Positions 27,563 through 38,243 are shown, counted from the stretch's first letter. The stretch is 64,000 bases of DNA from Tritrichomonas foetus (GCA_001839685.1 MLAK01000849.1:76204-140203); one strand, 5' to 3'. The notes: generated by a model from the letters alone, not told the origin. Numbers and translations are program-made.

Positions 27563-28708
27563 TCAAATGTATCCTCCGCACAATGCCTTCTTTACTCCAT
27601 TGTGGGCAGTCTTAACAACAAATCCAGGAGATAAATACAAATGTCCACTCTCAAGAAGTGGAACTAAAGCATTCAGATCATCAGTGTTGGTAATTTTTGC
27701 AGCTCCGTTCATTCTGCAGACTTCATAAAGCGGCTGAGGGAATGTTCCATTTAAGAGATTTCTTAAATATGTTTCTACTGCTTTTTGTTGTTTCTCGATA
27801 GATTTTTCAATTGACATTCCTTGTTTGAGATCTTCAAATACGCGATCAATAGTTCCACCATGTCCGCCAAAAGCTGCCATGATTTTCCTGAGTTCCAAAT
27901 CACTTAGTGCTCGAGTCAAAACAACTAAATCACGTGTTGGATCCTTTAACTCTTTTACTTCGAGAAAACGAAGGCTTTCTGGGGTTATTTGGTTGCTTAT
28001 TCTAAATGAAGAATTTCTGATTTCACAAACAACTGGGACAAAATCCAAATAAAGTGGTCGACGAGATAGTCTGGCCATAGCCGACTCATATAGCTCAGGA
28101 GAGGCAACCTGGAAGTTGTCGAAATTATGAATGAAAACAATGGGTCGAAGTGTAGTCTTCAATGATTCAAGGTAATCGAAAAATTTCGTAAATGAGTAAG
28201 AATACATTAACGATCGATCAAGGACACGACAGAAGGCATTATAAACTCTGCCGAAAAATGGATCGATATTTTTGTCGGTTTCAAAATCGGATTTAAATTC
28301 TTCGCTTGATTTACTTATTTTCGATGACGAGATATGCGGATATATTGCAGCAAGACCATTAATTACGGCTATTCGGAATAAGCTGATAACGTCTTCTGGT
28401 GAATGAGCTGTCGAAAGGTCAACATTGAGAACTAGATGATTTGTCGATAAATCATTGGCCATGACGTCTAAAGCGCGAGATTTTCCTGATTGGTAAGGGC
28501 CTGTTAAAACAAGTACATTTCGAGACGGAAGCGTGTTAATATATTGACGTAAAGTTCGATTGAAATCGTGATTCCAGACATAAGGAATTCTACCGGAATG
28601 TCGTTCAAAAGTGCGCCTCATCGTGATTATATAGTAAATAAATGCGGCTAACAAAAAAACGCCAACACCGAGAACAGCATTTCGTCTTTTAGGATTTGAG
28701 AAATTCAT
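27563..28708 (-). CDS. membrane-anchored P-loop (AAA/STAND-like) ATPase
   Basis: 381 residues from the first ATG (the open frame begins upstream at TTG). A single N-terminal membrane helix (about 10-30, AVLGVGVFLLAAFIYYII) precedes an ATPase domain. Walker A is GPYQSGKS (about 71-78). A Walker B-like strand is IVFIHNFDNF (about 190-199), with Asp but without the usual following acidic residue. A winged-helix-like end follows. It resembles archaeal/STAND-type ATPases and membrane-tethered AAA proteins of mitochondria-related organelles. No specific family is recognised, and its compartment is uncertain. Confidence 0.6.
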   Translation of the reverse strand: MNFSNPKRRNAVLGVGVFLLAAFIYYIITMRRTFERHSGRIPYVWNHDFNRTLRQYINTLPSRNVLVLTGPYQSGKSRALDVMANDLSTNHLVLNVDLSTAHSPEDVISLFRIAVINGLAAIYPHISSSKISKSSEEFKSDFETDKNIDPFFGRVYNAFCRVLDRSLMYSYSFTKFFDYLESLKTTLRPIVFIHNFDNFQVASPELYESAMARLSRRPLYLDFVPVVCEIRNSSFRISNQITPESLRFLEVKELKDPTRDLVVLTRALSDLELRKIMAAFGGHGGTIDRVFEDLKQGMSIEKSIEKQQKAVETYLRNLLNGTFPQPLYEVCRMNGAAKITNTDDLNALVPLLESGHLYLSPGFVVKTAHNGVKKALCGGYI

Positions 28709-29160
28709 TTTATTTCGAATCGGTTTTGACAACGATAAGATTTATCACAATTTGATGAGAAATGATCGTTTTTACAGCTGTCATTTTTCAATAATATTTG
28801 AATATATAAATGGTCAGAAATCATTTTTCATGTTCCACACGATTGTTTCCTTACTATTAGCATCTTTGTCTGCCTAAATAAAATGCATTGAAAAAGAATT
28901 GATTCTATTTTACGTAATTTAAAGAAAAAAAATATAATATGTTAATATTCGGAAAAACCGAACCTTAAGTTATCAATGGTAAGTGAGTGAGTAGATTCTT
29001 CTTGATCATATTTGCATTGTAGGAATTTGATTTTTCAAAAATCATTGACTATTATTCTGTGAATTAACTACTTCTTTCAAAAATAGAGAAAGACACAAAT
29101 ATTTCCAATGACAAAATAAAGATTTAGTTTATTTAAAACAAATAATATAAAATAAGTAAT
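28709..29160. other. intergenic spacer
   Basis: 450 bases between two minus-strand genes; no coding frame, RNA gene or repeat seen. Confidence 0.35.
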
Positions 29161-30507
29161 TCATTCTTCATGCTTTTCGAGGGCTTTTCTAGCTGCTGTC
29201 CTTAACCTGGCGAGGTCTTTCATACTTATACTTTTTTGCGGCTTTCTATAAAGTGCGTTTGCCATATTATTGGAATCGTGGTCAAGTGTCAGTGGAAGTC
29301 CTGTTTCTAGCATTGTTTCAGTTGGCAGCTTTTTAACTGTTTTCAAAACTTCGTTCCAGATTGGAATTTTTGGATTTGGAAAGACTTTTTCAAATCCATT
29401 TCCAATTTCGTTTCGTTGCCTAAGCATTTCAATTTCGTTAATCACTGATTTATTTTGCTGCAAAAAGTGCGTGAATCCAGAAGGATCCTTTGGGAAATTT
29501 GTTGAATCTAGTAAATTTTGAAGTGGTTGAAGAGGGGCTGCTATTTTCAAAGCGTCTTTTAGCATATCAAGTTTCAAGTCGTGAGAATTTTCAGTGTTGC
29601 ATTTCAAAGAAGGTCGATAATTTATTTCCAAAATGTAAGGATGAAGATTTTTGTCTAATAAAACATCACAGCCTATTATTTGGAAGCATCTAGATATTCC
29701 ATAATTTGGACATTGAATATCTTCTTCTTTTTTCAGAAATCCATAAGCAGAAATTAAAGAAAGGACTATGGCTTGATCAATATCACGCCATAATTTGGCT
29801 ATATCATATCCTTCATTACTGAGCTGTTTGAAAACATCAGAAATCATTCGTGTCATTTTATCAGTGTTATCCAAATTTGGATTTTTGCAGTTTACTGCAG
29901 TGTTTGTTAAAACGGAGAATCTCGAGTCGCCTTCTGCACTTTCTGTGCAAAATCTAGCAACACCCCCACGATAAATGTAAATCGATAATGGATCAAGTGA
30001 GCATATTAATGCATAGACGCGAAGGTCAAATTTACGATCGTCAATGGTGAATGATTCAATATATTCTTGAGCAACTGCCAAACGAGCGTTATATCTGAAA
30101 TCTGAGCCTGGCGGAATCATTCGAATTCCATGTCCAAGCGATCCTTTGTCCGGCTTGTAGATATATGTTTTGTCCTGTTTTTGAAGCGCCTGATTGAAAG
30201 CTACTCCGTCGAGTGGTAGCACGTAAGATTTCGGGAGAAATGTGAATAAATCAGGAAAGAACGGCTCGATTCGCTGGATTAGTCGAACGAAAGGTGCTTT
30301 TCGACACATTGTAAGTGCCCATGGAAGACGATTGATGACCTGCCAGGGGTGTAATTGCTTGAAATATTCGATTTTGACTGTATCTGACCACACAAGGACG
30401 GCGGCGGAATTTCCCGGAATAAAAGTTATTCCAGATCCTCTAAGGGCTTGCTTCACGACGAGATACAAAACCCTTCCAGTCGTGCAGAGGAGATCCCCAT
30501 CAGACAT
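29161..30507 (-). CDS. tubulin tyrosine ligase-like (TTLL) enzyme
   Basis: 448 residues from the ATG two codons inside the open frame (which begins at TTG). The TTL/ATP-grasp domain spans about 30-345. Motifs include KPDKGSLGHGIRMI (ATP-binding Lys and Gly loop), VAQEYIESF, KFDLRVYALI and the metal-binding GCDVLLDKNLHPYILEINYRPSL. TTLL enzymes add glutamate, glycine or tyrosine to tubulin tails in flagella and cytoskeleton; which amino acid cannot be told from sequence here. The C-terminal 100 residues are a helical, basic extension. The neighbour on the same strand is a gamma-tubulin complex protein. Confidence 0.88.
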   Translation of the reverse strand: MSDGDLLCTTGRVLYLVVKQALRGSGITFIPGNSAAVLVWSDTVKIEYFKQLHPWQVINRLPWALTMCRKAPFVRLIQRIEPFFPDLFTFLPKSYVLPLDGVAFNQALQKQDKTYIYKPDKGSLGHGIRMIPPGSDFRYNARLAVAQEYIESFTIDDRKFDLRVYALICSLDPLSIYIYRGGVARFCTESAEGDSRFSVLTNTAVNCKNPNLDNTDKMTRMISDVFKQLSNEGYDIAKLWRDIDQAIVLSLISAYGFLKKEEDIQCPNYGISRCFQIIGCDVLLDKNLHPYILEINYRPSLKCNTENSHDLKLDMLKDALKIAAPLQPLQNLLDSTNFPKDPSGFTHFLQQNKSVINEIEMLRQRNEIGNGFEKVFPNPKIPIWNEVLKTVKKLPTETMLETGLPLTLDHDSNNMANALYRKPQKSISMKDLARLRTAARKALEKHEE

Positions 30508-31142
30508 TCCCAAATATTTTTTGAATAGTTTCGATTTTCAAAACTTTCATTTGCGTTTACTTATTTTTTTTCTGTACTTGTGCAAAGTTTTTCAATACAT
30601 CCAAGATTTTTGTGAAGTTTGTTCTGATTTTTTCAGAAGATGCTCTTTGAAACATTTTCAGAATAATCAAAATATTCAATTTTGACAGATGATTTATCGT
30701 TCTTCGGAATTGTTTATTTCCGTTCAAATTAGTCATAATTTCAGATAAGACGGGGAAACTTTTTCACACAAATTGGTGACTTTTCAATAAATATATAAAC
30801 GAATATTTCATCAGGAAAAAATTCCAGTTAAGAAGTATATCTCTTCATCTAATCACAATATTTAATATGCAACTTTTCTTTCATCTGATAAATTCTATCA
30901 TTTGTATAATATCGACAACTAGAGGTATTAATCTGCATTCTTTTGTTGATTTCTTCCTAAAAATGAACTACTTTCTTTTTAGATATGTATTTCGAAACAT
31001 AGAGTTGCTCTTTGTACATAAGATTTCATGTAATTTGTAAAGTTGTTCCGATTTTTTTCAACAATAAAAACATAAATTGTATTATTCCAAATAATTCACA
31101 AAAAAAGAAATATGTCGAATAGAATAAAAATAGTAATAACAT
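30508..31142. other. intergenic spacer
   Basis: 635 bases between the TTLL and GCP genes, both on the minus strand. A frame running out of the TTLL antisense is a shadow. No other feature seen. Confidence 0.35.
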
Positions 31143-33029
31143 TTATTTAAAAACATTTCGAAACATTCTTGTGAGTGGTGGTGCAAGTTCTATTCCACTT
31201 ATTTTATGTTGAAGTAGTGCTGAATTAAATTCTTTCAAAGTTTGATAAAAATCACACCTAATTTTATTTGTCAGTAAATTATTTTCTTTGGAGAATTTCA
31301 CGTTATTTAGATTACTTATTTGGTCTATCACATTCAATAATTTATAAAGCACTACTCTACACGCTTCACCTGATTTTGTTATCCAACATCCTCGAGCAAT
31401 GTTACTCACATGTTGTGTATGCGATCGAAGTAAATCATCAAACAAAATATCACCCTTTAAAATTACACTTTTCATAGTTTCATAACTTTTGTGAATAACT
31501 TGAATGTTTAAATAGTCACCTATTAAACCAATAAAAGTTCTCATTTCGAAAGCCAATAATTGAACCGATTTAAACAAGAATACTGAGTTATTCACTTTTT
31601 GTTCAGTTCTTTTCAATCTCAATAAAACTGCTGAAACAACACGATAAGCACGAACCTCATTTGGACCTAAAATTGATGATAATGGTGATTTTGCATCATA
31701 TCTAAATCCACCTGTTGGTAATATACTTGAATCATAAGATATATTTTCAATATTTCGATTTGCATATTGACTAATTATTGTTTGAACACCAAGTTTAACT
31801 TGATTTGGATCTTTATTAATGAAATCAGTTGTGAAATCACCTCGCTGTAAAAGAACAAAACATTGAATATCATGTAAAGCAATAGAGAACAAATCATCAT
31901 GCATAATTAAGCTAAGAATATGTGCATTGGCTTGCTTATCAGCCATATCAACAAATGTTTCTAATGGTAAACTGTTATCAATTTCAAGCTCAACAGGTTG
32001 ATCGAAAGTTCGAACAAAATTCAAAGCTTTTCCAGCAGAAAATATTTTTTTAACAATATCTTCTGATAAATTATGAGGAACTATTGCCTTAGCAATGAAA
32101 TATCGATCATGCCACCAATTAGAATATATTTCTACATCACCTTTAATCTGAATAAAGAATTCAAAAAATGGATCATCAACAGTACCTTTTGTAACCCATG
32201 ATTTAATCATATATTCAATTCCTTCGAGTGCTTTTTCTCGCATTCTTATCGCAATAGATACCATACTTTTATCACCGTGCTGAGCAATATAGTTTAATAC
32301 ATTATATATAGAAGAGGCTCGCATTGTTTCTATCGTAGTGCAAATTATGGCTGCTGCTTTTAAATCATCAATTGGAGGCCCAGAAAGAAATGTTAAAAGT
32401 TGGTTAGGCGTCATGTCTGGAAATGAAGCTTCTATTGTTGAAACATAATCTAAATGATTAACATAAATTTCACGAACTGTGCAAGCTGCATATTGATGAA
32501 TTAAACTATCTGCGAAGTCTAAAAAGGCAAGAATTGTCTTTACCATGCATCCAATATTATTAACTTTTTGAACACAGGAATAAAGATTTGGTTGAACTTT
32601 TTCGGAAGATACAAATCGATGCTGCTTTAAATTCCATTTAAAATTTTTGCCTTCGAGGCCTTGAAGAACAAACAGAAAGTCCGTTGGAAGCGATTGTGAT
32701 TTAAATGGTTTTTCTGGATTAATCAATGGAATGGAGTATGAAGCTTTGAGCTGGTCGAGTAATAAAAATAAGGAATTTGGCCTGTTTATTGTTTGAACAA
32801 TATTTTCAATCGATTTGTTTAATATTTTGATTTCTTCGTGCTTTCCATTTTCTTCTAAATCTGAAATCCAGCGATATCGAAAAACAGATGTTTCGAAGGT
32901 GCATTGATTAAAATTAAAACTTCTGAGAATATCTACAGCATGAGATAGAGCATTTAAATCATTTGGGCAAAAGCATTGAACGAGTCGACTGATTAAATAG
33001 GAAGGATCAAGAAAATCTTCATCATTCAT
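31143..33029 (-). CDS. gamma-tubulin complex protein (GCP/Spc97-Spc98)
   Basis: 628 residues. The GCP fold is recognisable from the N-terminal grip part (about 120-330; FLFVLQGLEGKNFKWN, ILAFLDFADSLIHQYAACTVREIY) to the C-terminal gamma-tubulin-binding part (about 330-628; ASIL-type core YRVVSAVLLRLKRTEQKVNN and EMRTFIGLIGDYLNIQVIH). GCPs form the ring that nucleates microtubules at basal bodies and spindles. The length is that of a compact GCP2/GCP3/GCP4-type protein; GCP3/Spc98-like is my best guess. Start ATG opens MNDEDFLDPSYLI, consistent with the family. Confidence 0.82.
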   Translation of the reverse strand: MNDEDFLDPSYLISRLVQCFCPNDLNALSHAVDILRSFNFNQCTFETSVFRYRWISDLEENGKHEEIKILNKSIENIVQTINRPNSLFLLLDQLKASYSIPLINPEKPFKSQSLPTDFLFVLQGLEGKNFKWNLKQHRFVSSEKVQPNLYSCVQKVNNIGCMVKTILAFLDFADSLIHQYAACTVREIYVNHLDYVSTIEASFPDMTPNQLLTFLSGPPIDDLKAAAIICTTIETMRASSIYNVLNYIAQHGDKSMVSIAIRMREKALEGIEYMIKSWVTKGTVDDPFFEFFIQIKGDVEIYSNWWHDRYFIAKAIVPHNLSEDIVKKIFSAGKALNFVRTFDQPVELEIDNSLPLETFVDMADKQANAHILSLIMHDDLFSIALHDIQCFVLLQRGDFTTDFINKDPNQVKLGVQTIISQYANRNIENISYDSSILPTGGFRYDAKSPLSSILGPNEVRAYRVVSAVLLRLKRTEQKVNNSVFLFKSVQLLAFEMRTFIGLIGDYLNIQVIHKSYETMKSVILKGDILFDDLLRSHTQHVSNIARGCWITKSGEACRVVLYKLLNVIDQISNLNNVKFSKENNLLTNKIRCDFYQTLKEFNSALLQHKISGIELAPPLTRMFRNVFK

Positions 33030-33392
33030 GTTGCCGTTTAAAAATAAAATTGTGATAAAAATGATCGTTCTAAATTATCACATGATTAAATATATTATAA
33101 AGTCTTATATCATTGGCATTATAGAGATATTTCCGCTTTAAAAATGTTGATTTATTCATTGTTTCAGATTGAATATGCCATAATGATATTTCTTCAACTC
33201 TGCTTTTCTATTTTATGTTTCCAAATTATCTAGGTAATTATTACACAGAATAAATCCTGAGCTTCGAGAAGTTTTCGAATGATTCTCCATCATGACACGA
33301 AAAGTAAAAAATGCCATTTACATTTTTTGACCAAATATATTCTGAATATTTGAGTTGACATTGAAATCATTTATATAAAGTATTAAACTCAG
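33030..33392. other. divergent intergenic region
   Basis: 363 bases between divergent genes; it must contain both promoters. No exact initiator stands out near either ATG. Confidence 0.35.
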
Positions 33393-35423
33393 ATGTGGAG
33401 ACCTTCCTTTTCAGCACAATCTCAACAAAATAACAATCATACTTACCATCAAAATAATCAGAATAACAATTATATGGCAGAATTCGCAAATCTCATGAAA
33501 TCTCCAACCCGTGATCATGAAGCCGAAAGAGAAATAAAGGATTTAAGAGAAAAAGTCAGTAAATTGGAAAAAGAAGTTGCTGCTCTTACTAATGAGAAAA
33601 ATAAAGGATTAGCTAAAATATCATTATTAGAATCGGATTTACAGTCAAAAAATAAAACGGCATCTGAACAAAAGCAAATTATAGAAAATAAAGACAAAGT
33701 ACTCAACAAAATTGATAAAGAAAAATTCAACTTGCAACAAGAAAATGAAAAACAAAAAAATGACATTGCGAATAAAAACAATGAAATTTCTGCATTACAA
33801 AAAGATATTAAATCTAAAAACGATGAAATTAATAAACTTAAAGAACAATTACACGATTTACAATATGAAAACAGAAAACAAAAAAATGACATTTCTAAAC
33901 AATCCAATCAAATTTCACAATTAGAAAGAGACAATAACATGATTAAAAAGGTGTTGGAAGACGAAAAAAACAAATATTTGAACCTGAAAGATCTAAAACT
34001 AAGACTGGAATCTGAATTTACAGATTTAAAAACAAAATATGAACAACAATCCAAGGAAAATTCTAGTTATCTATATTGCATTGAAATAACAAATCGAATT
34101 TTGAATCAGATCCATCATATTTATGGCAACATTCAATTAACAGACATCCCAGACTTAAATAAATACGAACAAATTTTAAAGAATAGTCAATCTCAAAATA
34201 ATCCAAGAAAAACTTTTTCGCAAGAATTCAATGAAATTATTGGAAATCTAAAGAAACAACTACATGAATTTTTAGGATTGAAAACCAAAAATGTTCAAAT
34301 TCAACAAATTCAACATTCTCTTCAAGATTTTTCAAAAGATTTTGAAAAAGTCAAATTGATAAATCCTGATTTTATATATCAACAACAAAATAACCGATCT
34401 AATTCACAAAATCAAAGCAAAGAACTTAGAAAGTTCAATCATGAAGAACTTTCGAAATTATTAGAAATTGACTTTCTCTCAATTAAAAATCTAGAAAGAG
34501 CTCAAGAATTCCTAAAAAGTTGTTTGTCAATATTGGACACGTCAAAGGTGGAAATTCAAAAAGAAATTGTTGCAGATAATCAATTTTATGACAAATTCCA
34601 AAATATCACAGATAATTTTGGGGATCATTTGATGACAGCTAACAAACACTTCACTTCAATCAAAAATGCAACCGACAAATATGAACCCGACTTGAAGCAA
34701 ATCCATACATTTTTGTGTGAGTGTCAAAATACACCATCTCATATCCTCTCGGAATTTTCAAATAATATCAACAAAGCGATTCAAGAAAAAGACGCCGCAT
34801 TACAAAACATATTTTCAATGATTTATGAACTTTCACAAATGATTGGCACAGAGTGCAATTGCAATGAAGCAGAAAGGAACTCACCTGAACAAGCACAACG
34901 AATCAAAGATGCAATACTTGAAAGTGCAGAAAAACTAGCAAATAAAGATGTTGGAATTGAAATTTTGGCTAATTCATTATCAACTCTCAATGATTCCTGG
35001 AATAAACATAAATCTCTGTGTGATGAAAAATTCAAACTAGAATCAAAACCAATGAATAATGAAGTTTCAATCGAAAATATTTCTGACAACATTTCTCAAA
35101 TAAATGACTTTGTTTCATTATTGCCAATTCACAAAGAGGATTTCGGTGAAAATATTAAACGAAATACTATCTTAAATTCAGAAGCACATGTGAATAAGAA
35201 TAACACAATAACTCAAAGTATGTCTGATATTGAAGGAAAAACTAATACTTTGATTGAACTGTCAAATGAATTAAAAGATAAAAAGCATGAACTTGAAAAA
35301 TTGATGAATGAATCATCTTCGTCTATTCAAAAAATTGAAAGCTTGGAATTATTGTCAAGAAACCAAACCAGATTATTGATGGATGATGAAGAAAAATGGC
35401 TCCAAATGATAGAGAGAGATTAA
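33393..35423 (+). CDS. long coiled-coil protein of unknown function
   Basis: 676 residues. After a Gln/Asn-rich head (about 1-40) comes a continuous coiled coil (about 45-225) with internally repeated blocks of the type ENEKQKNDI..K..EISAL. Further helical segments follow to the C-terminus (about 230-676), less regular, with some Cys (CECQN, CNCNEAE at about 485). No motor, head or membrane domain is present. It resembles tether/golgin-like or cytoskeletal rod proteins, but coiled coils match each other non-specifically. The ATG at 33393 follows stops in frame. Confidence 0.75.
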   Translation: MWRPSFSAQSQQNNNHTYHQNNQNNNYMAEFANLMKSPTRDHEAEREIKDLREKVSKLEKEVAALTNEKNKGLAKISLLESDLQSKNKTASEQKQIIENKDKVLNKIDKEKFNLQQENEKQKNDIANKNNEISALQKDIKSKNDEINKLKEQLHDLQYENRKQKNDISKQSNQISQLERDNNMIKKVLEDEKNKYLNLKDLKLRLESEFTDLKTKYEQQSKENSSYLYCIEITNRILNQIHHIYGNIQLTDIPDLNKYEQILKNSQSQNNPRKTFSQEFNEIIGNLKKQLHEFLGLKTKNVQIQQIQHSLQDFSKDFEKVKLINPDFIYQQQNNRSNSQNQSKELRKFNHEELSKLLEIDFLSIKNLERAQEFLKSCLSILDTSKVEIQKEIVADNQFYDKFQNITDNFGDHLMTANKHFTSIKNATDKYEPDLKQIHTFLCECQNTPSHILSEFSNNINKAIQEKDAALQNIFSMIYELSQMIGTECNCNEAERNSPEQAQRIKDAILESAEKLANKDVGIEILANSLSTLNDSWNKHKSLCDEKFKLESKPMNNEVSIENISDNISQINDFVSLLPIHKEDFGENIKRNTILNSEAHVNKNNTITQSMSDIEGKTNTLIELSNELKDKKHELEKLMNESSSSIQKIESLELLSRNQTRLLMDDEEKWLQMIERD

Positions 35424-35641
35424 TATAAGTTTAAAAATTGAAATACAACATAATTTGAAATAAAATATCACAAGAAAATAACAATCTATTCATATTTTTC
35501 CATTCATAAAATTTATTTTAAAATGTGAAGGAAATACAGTCAAGAATTTTTTCGCAAAAATTTTCTACAGATTTTTAGAAAATTGCCTTTCTTACTTTTG
35601 CCTATTTGAATGACGTAAAATATTTTCTATGATACGATAAA

Positions 35642-35646
35642 TCACT
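35642..35646 (+). promoter_or_regulatory. initiator of the small gene at 35661
   Basis: TCACT matches the Inr consensus. Its A lies 17 bases before an ATG that is brought into frame if the ambiguous base at 35667 is ignored. Confidence 0.4.
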
Positions 35647-35660
35647 TTTTTTTGATAAAT

Positions 35661-35952
35661 ATGAACNCTCAAAGAAATATGTACCAAAGCCCGAGTAATT
35701 CATGAATTAATAGATAAACAGGTACTTCCTGTTCATCTCTTGGCACAAATATTGGTTCATTATGCAGAAGATATAGAAAAGCAGACAATTTCACGGAATT
35801 ATTATCATTATTATAAATCTTTCCCCAATTTTCAGATTTTAGAATTAGTAAATGTTATCCTTAAATTATTCACATTTTTAGAGAAATATGTAGAAGAAAT
35901 AAAAAGATATGAGAGTGATACCGAAAATCCACTTTTTGAATTATTGTTGTAA
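35661..35952 (+). CDS. small helical protein, frame broken by an ambiguous base
   Basis: The assembly has N at 35667. Counting that base, the frame after it is open from 35665 to the stop at 35952 but has no ATG. Not counting it, the ATG at 35661 reads straight into the same frame, giving about 96 residues (MNLKEICTKARVIHEL...). An Inr sits just upstream. So the N is probably an insertion error rather than a substitution. The protein is helical, rich in Tyr, Leu and Ile, and ends with an acidic stretch and LFELLL. I do not recognise the family. Confidence 0.5.
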
Positions 35953-36380
35953 TCAATTGGTCTCATTTTTATCTCTGAATATCTTGATCATTTCAAGAAT
36001 AAAGTTTATTATTATGGTTGTTCTTTAATATAATACATTTACTAATGCATAAATTAAAATATGCTGAGTTTAATACGTTCTTCATAATTCATTTTTTATA
36101 AAAAAACATTATATGGTGCGATTTTTATATCAGATCTAACCAAATAAAACCATGAAGGTTTAATCTTCAAATTAATTTTGAAGTAATATAGTGATATAAA
36201 TAAAGTAATTTCAAGATACAGTTTGTTACAAGAAAAAATCCGCTTAAAACTTTTTCGGATTATATTCAAAATTTATATTACAAAATGGTTATTATTTGAA
36301 TCTCCTTCTTTCAAAAGACTGATATTTCTGAAATTTATATCTTCAGAAAAAGTTCGAGATAAAAGTAATCATCTTAAAAA
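35953..36380. other. intergenic spacer
   Basis: AT-rich. A frame overlapping the RhoGAP start from 36223 has no ATG support. Nothing else seen. Confidence 0.35.
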
Positions 36381-38000
36381 ATGGCTGTTTCCACTCTTCT
36401 CATTCAGGTTCCACTTCCACTTACAAACCGCGATAAAATCGAAATCAGCGTCTCATGGAAAACTTCTATTCACAATATTATTAAGAAAGTGCTTGATGAA
36501 CAAATTCCTGGAATGAGCCGAAATGCCAACGCTTACAGTTTATGTATTACGCCAAATAACGAAATTCTATTACCAATGCTTTACTTGGAAGACTACAAAA
36601 TCCCGCTTGCGGCCCAAAATTGCTCACTTTTATTATTGCCCAAAAATTTCGGCCAAGTCACAATTCTGACGTTAAATTATCAAATTATCGAATTTTTTGA
36701 TTTCTTTCAATCACTCGACGCAGTCATAAACAGTGTTGGACGAAAGCTTAATATATCGTATACATCTGATTTGTCAGCCAAAGCTGTAATTTTGGGCAGC
36801 AAGGACTACGTTTCTGACACATCACAGCAAATGGGTTCAATCAACATGAAAATGAAAAATCTTCCAATTCAGATTTCATTCAAGAGGGAAATCCCTCGTT
36901 CGGTTTTCACCAGCTCGTCGACTATTTTTAAAGGCACCATAAACGATGCACTCTCTAGGGACAAATTTAAAGACTCCATTCCATTTTTCATTTCGAAAAT
37001 ATTCGAAATTGTTTTAAACTTTAAAGACACTGTTGGAATTTATCGTCTATCTGGTGAATTTACCACAATGGAGCAAATTGCTTCAAAAATTAATGAAACA
37101 AACGATCAGGAAGTTCTCTCAAATTATTTATCACAACAAAAAGTTCATGATTTGGCATGCGTTATAAAACTTTATTTAAGGCAATTGAAAGAGCCATTAA
37201 TTCCTACATTCCTGGATAAAGAATTTCGTGATATATTGAAAATTCAAGATGATGCTGAAAAAATCCATACTTTAAAGAAATTCGTAAGATATTTACCAGC
37301 ATCACATTATAATTTGTTGTTTGCTTTATGTAAACATCTAGAAGAGATTGCTGCATCGCCTTCAAACCAAATGGGAATTAAAAACTTGGCAATCTGTTTT
37401 GGTCCATGCATTTTGAAAGTATCACAAGGTGCTTCTGCTATTGCTGAAACACAAAGCAGTCAAAACGTGTCACAATTAATCCTCGAAAATTGGAAATACA
37501 TTTTTATCAATACTCCATTGATTTTTGACAATAGAAAATGTGAAACTACTCAGTCAATTCAGGCTGATAATGGAACAGTCATCCCTGCAAACTCACAAGT
37601 AACTATTACTGGAAAAGTTGAAAATTCGGACAATGAAGTTTACATTAAATTTAATGAAATTACTGCAACAACTTTAGCTAGTTCACTAAATTTAAAAGTT
37701 CCACCTTTAAAGATAATTCGAAAAACACCAGCTTCAACGATTATTTTGAATCATTCAATGATGAAATTTTTAAAGCCAGATGACCCAGCAGCTATCAGTG
37801 TACCTGATGCTAAAAGTTTGATCACACAAAGAGTTGAAAAATTGAGTTTAATTGAAAATGAATTGAATGAAATAATGTCGAGAATTTCAATGAACCCAAA
37901 GGATATTCAATCATTGAATAGGTTCAATGAACTGAAGACTGCATTCATGGATATAATATCTGGACATCCAAGCAAGCATTCAATACCATCACAAATCTAG
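36381..38000 (+). CDS. RhoGAP domain protein
   Basis: 539 residues. The N-terminal 150 residues look beta-rich (possibly a ubiquitin-like or PH/FERM-type fold). The RhoGAP domain follows (about 195-370): GIYRLSGE supplies the arginine finger, then VIKLYLRQLKEPLIP and the later NLAICFGPCIL block, all classical. RhoGAPs switch off Rho/Rac GTPases by speeding GTP hydrolysis. A C-terminal part (about 380-539) has a helical segment, EKLSLIENELNEIMSRI. Arg, Lys and Asn of the catalytic site are present, so it should be active. An Inr-like TCATCT lies 10 bases upstream of the ATG. The window also holds a DOCK-family GEF (43030), the opposing activity. Confidence 0.88.
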   Translation: MAVSTLLIQVPLPLTNRDKIEISVSWKTSIHNIIKKVLDEQIPGMSRNANAYSLCITPNNEILLPMLYLEDYKIPLAAQNCSLLLLPKNFGQVTILTLNYQIIEFFDFFQSLDAVINSVGRKLNISYTSDLSAKAVILGSKDYVSDTSQQMGSINMKMKNLPIQISFKREIPRSVFTSSSTIFKGTINDALSRDKFKDSIPFFISKIFEIVLNFKDTVGIYRLSGEFTTMEQIASKINETNDQEVLSNYLSQQKVHDLACVIKLYLRQLKEPLIPTFLDKEFRDILKIQDDAEKIHTLKKFVRYLPASHYNLLFALCKHLEEIAASPSNQMGIKNLAICFGPCILKVSQGASAIAETQSSQNVSQLILENWKYIFINTPLIFDNRKCETTQSIQADNGTVIPANSQVTITGKVENSDNEVYIKFNEITATTLASSLNLKVPPLKIIRKTPASTIILNHSMMKFLKPDDPAAISVPDAKSLITQRVEKLSLIENELNEIMSRISMNPKDIQSLNRFNELKTAFMDIISGHPSKHSIPSQI

Positions 38001-38100
38001 AAATTTTCTTCCTTTTTTTTTAATTTTTATGTTATTGAGCGGAAATATAAGTAAAGCTGTTTCTAATTCTTTATTCAATTATTAATTTTATGTATTTGTT

Positions 38101-38180
38101 TATTCATTCATATATTTGTTTATTCATTCATATATTTGTTTATTCATTCATATATTTGTTTATTCATTCATATATTTGTT
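38101..38180 (+). repeat. 20-bp minisatellite, 4 copies
   Basis: The unit TATTCATTCATATATTTGTT is repeated four times without a mismatch, with a partial unit before. It lies in the spacer between the convergent RhoGAP and RELCH-like genes. Confidence 0.9.
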
Positions 38181-38243
38181 TGTTATTTTCGCAATATGGT
38201 AAATAAACAATGAGAGGTCAAATTTGAAGAAAGAAATAAAATT

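Noticed and set aside
30242..30685. 147-codon plus-strand frame
   Set aside because: Antisense shadow of the TTLL gene, with no domain.
33515..33907. 130-codon minus-strand frame
   Set aside because: Antisense of a coiled coil, which gives Ser/Phe/Cys/Leu-rich artefact protein.
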